Source of the DNA: Deltaproteobacteria bacterium
GTDB taxonomy: Bacteria > Desulfobacterota > Binatia > HRBIN30
Assembly: GCA_017860575.1 (NCBI GenBank)
Contig: JAGDMS010000003.1
Coordinates: forward strand, 1-48,042
Reading direction: 5' to 3'
DNA length: 48,042 nt
The position numbers were made by a program, and so were the translations under genes. A model generated the notes under the pieces. It ran no database searches and was not told the origin of the DNA. It saw only the letters and a list, made by a program, of their open reading frames with translations. Shown here piece by piece: positions 1 through 8,215 of the stretch (its first letter is position 1; each line of letters starts with the position of its first letter).

Positions 1-1
1 C

Positions 2-658
2 GGCCGTGTCAGCCTTCCACCCCTGCTCCTGGCGCTGATGGGACTGGTGTACGTATCGATTACCTACAGCGCCATCTTCACGATGGCGGAACGGCCAGAC
101 CTCATCCGCGCACTCTACGCCAAGGATCAATCCGGCCTCGTGTGGAACCCGGAGTGGAGCGATTATCTCCTGCGTTGGCTGCACATGGTGGCGGGTGCGG
201 TGACGGTCGGCGGCTTCTGCGTCGGTCTGCTCGGCCGCAACGACCCGGAAACCTACGGCACGGGTAAATCGTTCTTCGTCACCGGCATGGCGTTGGCCGC
301 CGTACTGGGCTTCGGCTACCTGTTATCGTTGCTGCCGATCCTGGTGGCGTTCATGCGCACGCCGGCCATCTGGGCCTTGACCGCCGCCATCATCTTGTCC
401 CTCGGATCCCTGCATTTCTTCTTCAAGAAGCAGTTTGCGGCGTCGGGTGTGATGCTCTTTCTTTCGCTGTTCGGGATGGTGTATGCGCGTCATACCGTGC
501 GCTTGCTGAAGCTCGCCGGGCAGTTCGACCCAGCCAGTTGGCGCGTCGCGCCGCAATGGGGTCCGTTGGTCCTGTTTCTGGTGTGTTTCGTGCTGGCGCT
601 GGCCGTCGTGGCGTATATGCTGCGATTGTTCTTTAGCCCGTCAGAGCGCCCGGCCTGA
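2..658 (+). CDS. Integral membrane protein, 5' end outside window
   Basis: The frame is open to the left edge and continues upstream of the first internal ATG (base 38), so this is the C-terminal part of a longer gene. About six hydrophobic segments are visible, including one with a central histidine (LLRWLHMVAGAV) that could ligand a heme, as in many bacterial cytochrome-type membrane proteins. That role is a guess. No soluble catalytic domain is present in the visible part. The protein ends with a short basic/polar tail after the last membrane segment. The next gene is on the opposite strand, so this gene ends its transcription unit here. The family is not recognised. Confidence 0.75.
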   Translation, partial: GRVSLPPLLLALMGLVYVSITYSAIFTMAERPDLIRALYAKDQSGLVWNPEWSDYLLRWLHMVAGAVTVGGFCVGLLGRNDPETYGTGKSFFVTGMALAAVLGFGYLLSLLPILVAFMRTPAIWALTAAIILSLGSLHFFFKKQFAASGVMLFLSLFGMVYARHTVRLLKLAGQFDPASWRVAPQWGPLVLFLVCFVLALAVVAYMLRLFFSPSERPA

Positions 659-707
659 CACACGCCACAACGACCCGAGGCCACGTGCGCTGCTCGCAAG
701 ATCCTAT

Positions 708-1376
708 TCAGCGTAGCGTCCGTGGTCTGTCGGATACGCTGATCGGCTCAACCGCAGCTCGGGGCGGGCTGGGGCGATCCAGCTGTCCAACGGCCCCCGG
801 CAACAAGAGATCCTCCAAAAAGAAGGCGGACAGTTCAGCACGGCCCCCCACGCCCGCTTTGCGGTAAATCGCCTGGGCCTGCTGGCGCACCGTTCGTTCA
901 CTGGTGGTGCGCAGGACGGCTATCTCTTTCAAGCTGAAGCCTTTGATGAGGAGTAGGCCCACGTCGCGTTCGGCTTGACTCAAGGACCACCGGCCGAACT
1001 GCCGGTCGATAGCCACACCCAGACCCTCCAACAGCCCGTGCGCTTCGCCCCGCCAGACCGTCGCCTCGGCTCGCCAGGTGGCGAGTTCCTTGGAAAGGTC
1101 GCTGACATCCCGGCGGGCACGGACCAACGACCGCCCGAGGGCAGCGACGCCCGCTAGACTCGAGGCCAAGACCGAGCCTTCCAGCAACAGATGCCACGGC
1201 CGGATCCCCCCTCGGGCATCCGAGATGAGGTCCAGGGCCACCAGCAGCGCGATCAAGCCGAACAGGATGATGCCGATGCTGGCGATGCGTCCGTCAAACG
1301 GCCGATCGGATGCAGGTAAGTCATTGAATAACGCCCGGTTCTTTGCCTGTCCGTCATCTGTCGGATGGTCCGCCAT
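708..1376 (-). CDS. Membrane-anchored LuxR-type transcriptional regulator
   Basis: A 222-residue protein. After a hydrophilic N-terminus there are two hydrophobic segments (roughly residues 30-50 and 60-80), then a helical, probably coiled-coil linker rich in Arg/Glu/Trp. A C-terminal helix-turn-helix of the LuxR/GerE type follows (LSQAERDVGLLLIKGFSLKE, then RTVRQQAQAIYRKAGV). No receiver domain is present, so it is not a classical response regulator. The membrane segments suggest it senses an envelope signal while bound to the membrane. The ATG at 1376 is preferred to an adjacent GTG at 1379 because of AGG-type purines just upstream. It is divergent from the DUF2231-like gene 51 bases away, which may be its target. 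Confidence 0.8.
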   Translation of the reverse strand: MADHPTDDGQAKNRALFNDLPASDRPFDGRIASIGIILFGLIALLVALDLISDARGGIRPWHLLLEGSVLASSLAGVAALGRSLVRARRDVSDLSKELATWRAEATVWRGEAHGLLEGLGVAIDRQFGRWSLSQAERDVGLLLIKGFSLKEIAVLRTTSERTVRQQAQAIYRKAGVGGRAELSAFFLEDLLLPGAVGQLDRPSPPRAAVEPISVSDRPRTLR

Positions 1377-1427
1377 CACCTACCTGCGCTATTCCCGATC
1401 GCATCTCAGCAGTCACAAGGAGGATCT

Positions 1428-1961
1428 ATGAACACTCTACCGCTCCACCCTGCAGTCGTCCACCTGCCACTCGGCCTCGCGGCAGTCATGCCGTTGTTAG
1501 CCGCGGGGCTTGCCGTTGCCATTTGGAGGGGATTCCTACCCAGAAAGGTCTGGTTGGTCGTCGTCGTGTTCCAGGCGGTGCTCTTCGCGGGTGCCGTCGT
1601 TGCCCTGCGCACGGGCGAGGCTGAGGAAGAGCGAGTCGAAAAACGGATTGCCGAGCGGACCATCGAGCGCCACGAAGAGATGGCGGAGCAATTCGTCTGG
1701 GGCGCGGGGGTAACCTTGGCGCTCAGCGCCGCCGGCATGGTGCTCGGCACCGGTCACGCACCGGCAGCGCTGATGGCTGCCGCCACGCTGGCCACTATCA
1801 TCACCGGCGGATTGGGTTTGCGCGTGGGGCATGCGGGCGGGCAACTGGTGCACGGACCGGACGGGCTGACCAGCATCACACGAGCCCCCGGCGGGGAGAC
1901 TGGCGACGGCAACCCGCGCGGATCACAACGGATTGAGCAGCGCCACCGGCACAATGACTGA
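1428..1961 (+). CDS. DUF2231-like membrane protein
   Basis: A 177-residue protein starting at an ATG five bases after an ideal ribosome site (AAGGAGG). The N-terminus MNTLPLHPAVVHLPLGLA carries the HP-VH-P-- pattern typical of DUF2231 membrane proteins. Four hydrophobic segments are visible, with a charged Glu/Arg-rich loop between the second and third (around residues 65-88) and a polar C-terminal tail. DUF2231 proteins are small inner-membrane proteins of unknown biochemical function, and some are proposed to bind heme through the conserved histidines. The gene is divergent from a membrane-anchored LuxR-type regulator and is followed by an exported His-tailed protein, which may belong to the same transcription unit. 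Confidence 0.8.
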   Translation: MNTLPLHPAVVHLPLGLAAVMPLLAAGLAVAIWRGFLPRKVWLVVVVFQAVLFAGAVVALRTGEAEEERVEKRIAERTIERHEEMAEQFVWGAGVTLALSAAGMVLGTGHAPAALMAAATLATIITGGLGLRVGHAGGQLVHGPDGLTSITRAPGGETGDGNPRGSQRIEQRHRHND

Positions 1962-2057
1962 GACGCCACGCTCGCAGCACGGATCCTGCCGAGCGGTGTT
2001 TGACATCACCGACAATGACGTCCACTGTTTTCCCTGACCCAACCCGGAGGAGTTCTC

Positions 2058-2669
2058 ATGAAAATGCACGTGGTTCCAATCCGACTTGCACTGTGTTTTC
2101 TCGCCCTGGCCGTTGGCTCGTCGACGGCCGCGTTTGCGCACTGTGACACGCTCGATGGACCGGTGGTCACAGCGGCGCGCGCCGCGCTCGCGGCTGGCGA
2201 TCCGAAACCCGTCCTGATCTGGGTGTCGGCTAAAGACGAGGCGGAGGTACGAGCGGCTTTCGAGAAGACCCTGGCGGTACGCAAACTGGGTGATGCCGCG
2301 CGAGACCTTGCCGACCGGTACTTTTTCGAGACTGTTGTGCGCATTCATCGGGCCGGAGAGGGCGAACCCTACACCGGCCTGAAGCCGGCCGGTATTGATC
2401 TCGGTCCAGCCATCCCGGCGGCGGATCAGGCACTGCAGAGCGGGTCCGTCGACCCGTTGGTCAAGCTGCTGACCGACGCGGTCGGGCGCGGCGTGCGCGA
2501 ACAGTTTGGCGTGGCGAACGCCCGCAAGCAGTTCGACAAGCAAGACGTCGATGCCGGCAGAAAATACGTGGCCGCCTATGTCGCTTTCATGCACTACGTG
2601 GAAAGGATCTACCAAGCGACCGCCGTGCCGGCGCACGAGCATGGCCACGCGGCGGAGCACGCCCACTGA
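2058..2669 (+). CDS. Exported protein with His-rich tail, DUF6448-like
   Basis: A 203-residue protein with a clear cleavable signal peptide (hydrophobic stretch about residues 8-22, cleavage probably after AAFA). The mature part begins HCDTLDGPVV and is alpha-helical in character; I associate this with the DUF6448 group of uncharacterised exported proteins. The last residues, AHEHGHAAEHAH, form a His cluster that would bind a transition metal. The start is supported by GGAGG seven to eleven bases upstream. It lies 97 bases after the DUF2231-like gene and may be cotranscribed. Export and metal binding are inferred; no catalytic motif is seen. Confidence 0.75.
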   Translation: MKMHVVPIRLALCFLALAVGSSTAAFAHCDTLDGPVVTAARAALAAGDPKPVLIWVSAKDEAEVRAAFEKTLAVRKLGDAARDLADRYFFETVVRIHRAGEGEPYTGLKPAGIDLGPAIPAADQALQSGSVDPLVKLLTDAVGRGVREQFGVANARKQFDKQDVDAGRKYVAAYVAFMHYVERIYQATAVPAHEHGHAAEHAH

Positions 2670-2753
2670 AGCGGCGTCTCGCGCATCATCCACCACACCC
2701 GTCATCGCTGGTTGGCGAAAGCGTCGGAGGAGTGACCGGAGCGCAGCGCACAC

Positions 2754-5700
2754 ATGCACGTCCATCGCAGCAATCGCACGGAGACCTTGCTGGCCGAGCT
2801 GGCGGCTGTGGTGGCGCGGCCGGCCGGCGGCCCGTTCGACCCGGAGTGCATCGTGGTCCAGGGCAAGGGCATGGAGCGCTGGCTGGCGATGGAGCTGGCG
2901 CGCCGCCTGGGGGTGTGGGCCAATCCCGACTTCCCCTTTCCACGCCACCTCATCGAACGCGCGCTCACCGCGGTGCTCGGTCCGCGGGAACCGGAGACGG
3001 ACTGCTTTACGCCGGACATTCTGCTGTGGGCGATCGCCGAATTGCTGCCCCGCTTGGTTGGCGGGGCCGAATTTGCACCCATTCGCCGCTACCTGGCACG
3101 CGAGGATCAGGGCCTGCGACGGGTTCAGCTGGCCCAACGCATCGCCGACACCTTCGATCAGTACCTGGTGTACCGCCCCAAGATGATTCTCGATTGGGAT
3201 GACGGCCACGACACGCACTGGCAGGCGGTTTTGTGGCGTGCGTTGACCGAGCACCTCGCCTCGCGCGACCACATCGCCGCCCGCGCCCGCGGCTTTCTCG
3301 ACAGCGTGCGGGCCACACGACCGCACCTCGATGGCTTCCCCGCGCGTGTGAATCTGTTCGGTGTCTCGACGTTACCGCCTTTGTACCTGGACCTCCTTAG
3401 CCGGTTGTCGCCCTGGGTCGAGCTGCATCTGTTCGTTCTCAGCCCAACGCGCGAATACTGGGGCGACATCCGGTCGCGCCGCGAGCTCCTGCGCCGGCCG
3501 CCGCGGCGCAGCGGCACGGGGACGGACATGGACAGGCTCGTGGATCAAGCGGAGGGCAACCCGCTCCTGGCCTCGATGGGCCGCCTGGGACGGGACTTCC
3601 AGCAGCTGCTCGAAGACGCCGGCGATTATCAGGAAGACGAACGTGATCTCTATCGCGACCCCGGTACCCGCACCATGCTGGCCGCCGTGCAATCCGACAT
3701 CCTCGCGTTGCAACACCGCGTAGCTCACGGCGAGGTGCCACCGCTCGCGCTTGATCCGGATGACGACTCGATCCGCGCACACGCCTGCCACAGCCCGATG
3801 CGCGAGGTGGAAGTGCTGCATGATCAACTGCTCGCGCTTTTCGACCGGGATTCGACACTGGAACCCCACGACGTGGTAGTGATGTCGCCGGACATCGACA
3901 CCTACGCACCGTTCGTCGAGGCCGTCTTCGGCCGCACGGGCGCGGACCGGCCCCGCATCCCGTATCGGATCGCCGACCGACACGTGCGCGCCACCGAAGT
4001 GGTGTTCGACGCGTTTACCAAGCTGCTCGACACCCTGCGCGGCCGCATGACGGCGAGCGATATTCTCGACCTGCTCGGCAACGACGTCATTGGCGCCCGC
4101 TTTGACCTTGCGGGCGAAGAGTTGGACCGGGTGCGCCGTTGGGTGGCCGACGCCGGCATTCGCTGGGGCGTGGACGCCGAACACCGGGAAGAATTTGGGC
4201 AGCCGGTCCTGCCTCAGAACACCTGGCGCTTCGGGCTCGACCGGCTGCTGCTCGGCTACGCCATGCCGGGCGAGCGCCGCACGCTCTTCGGCGGTGTGTT
4301 GCCCTACGACGATCTGGAGGGCACCGAAGCCGAGGCGCTCGGGCGATTGGCCGACTTCTGCGAGCAGCTCTTTGGGTTCCGTAGTGCGCTCCGGCAGCCG
4401 CGCAGCGTCGCCGCCTGGTGCGCTGCGCTGGCCGGCCTGGTCGACGGCATGCTCACCAGCACCGACGCCATCGCGTACCAGCACCAGCGCATCCGCGACG
4501 TTCTGGACGAGCTGGCCACGGCCGCGGAGCGTGCCCGCTTCACGGAGCCGATCGAACTCGACGCCGTGCGCGCGCAACTCGAGCAGCGCCTGCAGCGCGG
4601 TGCAACGGAACGCGGCTTTCTCGCCGGTGGCGTCACTTTTTGCGCCATGGTGCCGATGCGTACCATTCCCTTCCGCGTGCTCTGTCTGCTCGGCATGAAC
4701 GACGGCGCCTTTCCGCGCCTGCGCCGCCCGCTGGGCTTCGACCTCATGGCGCAGCAGCCGCGGCCTGGCGACCGCAGCGCGCGCGATGATGACCGCTACC
4801 TGTTTCTCGAAGCCCTGCTGTCGGCACGCGAGCGGCTCATCCTGACGTACGTCGGGCAAAGCATCCGCGACAACGCCCAGCTGCCACCGTCGGTGGTCGT
4901 CAGCGAACTACTCGACGTCCTCGACGAGTCTTTCGTTGCCGCGCCACCGCACCCGTCGGCCAGCAGCCGCGTTTGCATCTTCCACGCGCTGCAGTCGTTC
5001 AGTCCGGCATATTTCGACCAGCGTGATGCGCGCCTGTTCAGTTATGACGCCAGCGCCTGTGCCGGGGCGCGCAGTCTCGTGGGACCGCGCCAGCCGGCGC
5101 CCGCGTTCTTGTCCGCCGCAATGCCGCCGGACGGTTCCGCGGCACCGGCCGTGTCCCTCGACGATCTCGTGCAATTCTTCGACAACCCTGCCCGCGCGCT
5201 GCTGCAGCGGCGACTGGGGCTGCATCTGGGTGACGACGCGCCCGCGTTGCTCGACCGCGAACCGATTGCGCCGGACGCGCTCGAGCAGTGGAGCATCGGC
5301 GACGATCTGCTCGCCCGGACCCTCGAGGGCGACGATCTGCGCGTGGCATTCAGCGCCATCAAGGCCAGCGGTGTGCTACCGCTGGGAACGCCGGGCAATT
5401 GCCTCTATGAGGAACTCCAACCGCGGGTTACGGCCCTGGCGGCCTCGGCTGTCCCACTGATCGGAGGGACCCGCCTCGAGCCGGTCGTGGTGGACCGGAC
5501 ACTCGGCGACGGCACCCGCATCACTGGCGTGCTCCGCAACCTGTGGCCCGCCGGCCAGGTCGAGTGTACATACTCGAAGCTGGGCGGCACCCGTGAACTG
5601 CGCCTGTGGATCCGCCACGTCATTCTCAATTGGGCAGCACCGGAATCCGTCCCACGCGCCAGCACCCTCGTCGGACGGCCCGCGAAGGATGACGGACCGG

Positions 5701-6098
5701 TCTGCCTGCGCTTTCGGCCGGTCGGGAACCCCGAAGCCATCCTGCAGCAGCTGGTGGCGTTGTACCGCCGTGGCCAGCAGTGCCCGTTGCCCTTCTTCCC
5801 GAAATCCTCTCGCGCATACGTCGAGGCATTGCTTTCATCCGGCGGCGACGAGAGACGAGCAAGCACCGACGCGAAGAAGAAATTCAAGGTCGATCGACAT
5901 GCAGCAGTTCCGGGTGACGCGGAGGACCCGTATGTCCAGCAGATCTTCGGCAATACCAACCCGCTTGACCCCGCTTGCCCGCTGCTGTGCGTGACGGCAC
6001 CCCTGTACGACTCGTTCGACATGCGGACATTTGCTGAGATCGCGCGCGCCGTTTTCGAGCCCTTGCTGCAGCATCGGGAGGATGGAACGCTGTCATGA
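2754..6098 (+). CDS. recC: Exodeoxyribonuclease V subunit RecC
   Basis: A 1114-residue protein, close to the usual RecC length of about 1120. RecC holds RecB and RecD together, splits the DNA duplex and scans the 3' strand for Chi. The N-terminus MHVHRSNRTETLLAELA and the following GKGMERWLAMELA are family hallmarks. The later MVPMRTIPFRVLCLLGMNDG and RPGDRSARDDDRYLFLEAL correspond to the inactive helicase and nuclease-like parts. The start is set by the conserved N-terminus; the nearest good ribosome site (GGAGGAGTGA) is unusually far upstream. The 3' end overlaps recB by the four bases ATGA, which implies translational coupling in the order recC-recB-recD. It appears intact. Confidence 0.96.
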   Translation: MHVHRSNRTETLLAELAAVVARPAGGPFDPECIVVQGKGMERWLAMELARRLGVWANPDFPFPRHLIERALTAVLGPREPETDCFTPDILLWAIAELLPRLVGGAEFAPIRRYLAREDQGLRRVQLAQRIADTFDQYLVYRPKMILDWDDGHDTHWQAVLWRALTEHLASRDHIAARARGFLDSVRATRPHLDGFPARVNLFGVSTLPPLYLDLLSRLSPWVELHLFVLSPTREYWGDIRSRRELLRRPPRRSGTGTDMDRLVDQAEGNPLLASMGRLGRDFQQLLEDAGDYQEDERDLYRDPGTRTMLAAVQSDILALQHRVAHGEVPPLALDPDDDSIRAHACHSPMREVEVLHDQLLALFDRDSTLEPHDVVVMSPDIDTYAPFVEAVFGRTGADRPRIPYRIADRHVRATEVVFDAFTKLLDTLRGRMTASDILDLLGNDVIGARFDLAGEELDRVRRWVADAGIRWGVDAEHREEFGQPVLPQNTWRFGLDRLLLGYAMPGERRTLFGGVLPYDDLEGTEAEALGRLADFCEQLFGFRSALRQPRSVAAWCAALAGLVDGMLTSTDAIAYQHQRIRDVLDELATAAERARFTEPIELDAVRAQLEQRLQRGATERGFLAGGVTFCAMVPMRTIPFRVLCLLGMNDGAFPRLRRPLGFDLMAQQPRPGDRSARDDDRYLFLEALLSARERLILTYVGQSIRDNAQLPPSVVVSELLDVLDESFVAAPPHPSASSRVCIFHALQSFSPAYFDQRDARLFSYDASACAGARSLVGPRQPAPAFLSAAMPPDGSAAPAVSLDDLVQFFDNPARALLQRRLGLHLGDDAPALLDREPIAPDALEQWSIGDDLLARTLEGDDLRVAFSAIKASGVLPLGTPGNCLYEELQPRVTALAASAVPLIGGTRLEPVVVDRTLGDGTRITGVLRNLWPAGQVECTYSKLGGTRELRLWIRHVILNWAAPESVPRASTLVGRPAKDDGPVCLRFRPVGNPEAILQQLVALYRRGQQCPLPFFPKSSRAYVEALLSSGGDERRASTDAKKKFKVDRHAAVPGDAEDPYVQQIFGNTNPLDPACPLLCVTAPLYDSFDMRTFAEIARAVFEPLLQHREDGTLS

Positions 6099-8215
6099 AG
6101 CCGCTCGATCCGCTCGCCGTCTCGCTGCGCGGCGCCCATCTCATCGAGGCGAGTGCCGGCACCGGCAAAACGCACACCATCACCACGTTGTATCTGCGGT
6201 TGCTGCTCGAGGCCGAGCGACCGGTCGGCAACATCCTGGTGGTGACCTACACCGACGCCGCCACGGCCGAGTTGCGGACACGCATCCGGCACCGCCTGCG
6301 CGCAGCGCTGCACGCGATCGAGGCCGGGGGCGCTTCCGACGACGAAGTGCTCGACCAGCTGCTGCAAGGGCGCCGCACCCCCGATCGGATTGAACATGAC
6401 CGCCGCATCTTGCTCGCCGCACTGCACGGGTTCGACGAGGCGGCGATCTTTACCATCCACGGCTTCTGCCAGCGGGCGCTGCAAGAGCACGCGTTCGAGA
6501 GTGGAGTGCTGTTCGACACCGAACTGATCACCAGCCAGGCCCCGCTGCTCGACGAGGTGGTCCAGGACTTCTGGGTACGCGAGCTGTGCGACGCGCCGCC
6601 AGCGTTCGTCCGCTCCCTGCAGAGGAAAAACCTCACGCCGACGAGCCTGGCGTCGCTGGCCGTCAAGGTCGTGGCACACCCGGACATGCCGGTGCTCCCC
6701 GAACACGTCGACGTCGATCTCGACGCGGCCCTCGCGGCCTGGCGGCAGGCGTACGGGCCGGCCGCGGCCATCTGGCGCGAGGCCCGTAACGACATCGTGC
6801 GTCTGCTGCGCGAATCACCGGCGCTGAATCGGGTGAAGTATAAGCCGGCGAGCATCGCCTCCAGGTGGGTGCCGCAAATGGACCGGGTGATGACGGACGA
6901 ATGGCCCGGGTTCTCCGCAGACTTCACCGACTTCACCAAGTTCGGAACAACGAAGCTGGCGGAGGGAACGAAGAAGAACGGCGTAACGCCGCGGCATGCG
7001 TTTTTCGACGCTTGTGAAACCTTGCTCGAAGCCGAACAGCAAGTGTGCGACCAATTGGCGGCCCGGTTGCTGCAGTTTCAGCGTACGTTCGTGGAGTATG
7101 CTCGCGCCGAGTTGCGCCGCCGCAAGGAGGCGGCGCACGTACAATTCTTCGACGATCTCCTGCAGCGCCTGGACCAGGCCCTGGCCGGGTCCGGCGGACC
7201 GGCCCTGGCCGAGAAGATCCGCGCCCAGTTCGGCGCCGCACTGATCGACGAGTTTCAGGACACCGATCCCGTGCAGTATCGGATTTTTCACCGCCTCTAC
7301 CACGGCACGGAGGCCACGCTGTTCCTGATCGGCGATCCGAAGCAGGCCATCTACGCCTTCCGCGGCGCCGATGTCTTCGCCTACATCGCCGCCAAGGCGA
7401 ATACGGTGGACGGCCACACGCTGCTCACCAACTGGCGCTCCGACCGTAGCCTCGTCGAGGCGGTCAATGAGTTGTTCGCAAACGCTGATGCACAGTTCCT
7501 GTTGCCAGAGATTCCATTCGAGCGGGCCAAACCGAGTGCCGCGGATTGTCTCGGCGGCACGGCCGCCGGCAGCGCACCGTTGCAAATTCTGTTCGTGCGT
7601 CGCCCGGGTGACGACGCCATCACCAAGACCTGGGGCAACGACCATCTGCCCGACATGATCGCCACCGAGATCGTCCGCTTCCTGGGCTCTGGCACAACGA
7701 TCAAAGACAAGGCGGTCGCGCCGCACCAACGAGCAGGCGAGCAAGGTACAAGTCGCCCTGCGCGCGCGGCGGGTCCCCAGCGTCCTACAAACGCAGGCCA
7801 GCGTCTTCTCCAGCCCCGAAGCGGTCGAGATCGAGCGGGTGGTCCGCGCCATCGCCAACCCGGGAGATACGGGAGCGGTGAAGGCCGCCCTCGCCACCGC
7901 GGTGCTGGGCCTCAGCGGCGACGAACTTTTCGCCCTTCAGGAGGACGAACGCGGCTGGGACGCCTGGATGGGCCGCATGCAGGACTGGCACACGACCTGG
8001 CTGCAGCAGGGCTTCGTCGTCGCATTTCAGCGGGTGATCGAGGAGTGCGATGTGCCGCGGCGTCTCCTCGGCCTCAGCGACGGCGAGCGCCGGCTCACCA
8101 ACGTGTTCCACCTCGGCGAACTGCTGCACGCAGCGGCCATCGAGCGGCACGGCGGGCCGCTGGCGCCGGTGCGCTGGCTGAGCGAGATGCGCGCCGACGC
8201 CGCCGAGCGCGGTGA
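6095..8215 (+). CDS. recB: RecB 5' part (helicase half), frame broken near 7721
   Basis: The N-terminal half of the RecB helicase-nuclease. Visible superfamily-1A motifs are Walker A EASAGTGKTHT near residue 20, motif II ALIDEFQDTDPVQY, motif III LIGDPKQAIYAFRGAD and the LLTNWRSD segment. The authentic sequence runs to about base 7723 (...KDKAVAP). After that the frame reads nonsense until the stop at 8215, while homologous sequence resumes in another frame at RTNEQASKVQVALRAR (from 7722). The usual GDIAVLV-type strand between these two segments is missing, so about 20-23 bases have been lost, a net change of -2 modulo 3. Unless bypassed or an assembly error, RecB would be truncated before helicase domain 2 and the nuclease. 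Confidence 0.9.
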   Translation: MKPLDPLAVSLRGAHLIEASAGTGKTHTITTLYLRLLLEAERPVGNILVVTYTDAATAELRTRIRHRLRAALHAIEAGGASDDEVLDQLLQGRRTPDRIEHDRRILLAALHGFDEAAIFTIHGFCQRALQEHAFESGVLFDTELITSQAPLLDEVVQDFWVRELCDAPPAFVRSLQRKNLTPTSLASLAVKVVAHPDMPVLPEHVDVDLDAALAAWRQAYGPAAAIWREARNDIVRLLRESPALNRVKYKPASIASRWVPQMDRVMTDEWPGFSADFTDFTKFGTTKLAEGTKKNGVTPRHAFFDACETLLEAEQQVCDQLAARLLQFQRTFVEYARAELRRRKEAAHVQFFDDLLQRLDQALAGSGGPALAEKIRAQFGAALIDEFQDTDPVQYRIFHRLYHGTEATLFLIGDPKQAIYAFRGADVFAYIAAKANTVDGHTLLTNWRSDRSLVEAVNELFANADAQFLLPEIPFERAKPSAADCLGGTAAGSAPLQILFVRRPGDDAITKTWGNDHLPDMIATEIVRFLGSGTTIKDKAVAPHQRAGEQGTSRPARAAGPQRPTNAGQRLLQPRSGRDRAGGPRHRQPGRYGSGEGRPRHRGAGPQRRRTFRPSGGRTRLGRLDGPHAGLAHDLAAAGLRRRISAGDRGVRCAAASPRPQRRRAPAHQRVPPRRTAARSGHRAARRAAGAGALAERDARRRRRAR
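7712..7730 (+). other. Frameshift/deletion point in recB
   Basis: The upstream frame reads ...KAVAP and ends its homology at 7723. The downstream frame begins RTNEQ at 7722. The family normally has about seven residues here (GDIAVLV-like), and they are absent. The loss fits a deletion of 20 or 23 bases between short CCG/CGC repeats. Confidence 0.75.

Noticed and set aside
1923..3326. Minus-strand open frame of 467 codons
   Set aside because: Antisense to the exported protein gene and recC; no ribosome site, no recognisable domain.
3372..4859. Minus-strand open frame of 495 codons
   Set aside because: Antisense to recC within conserved coding sequence.
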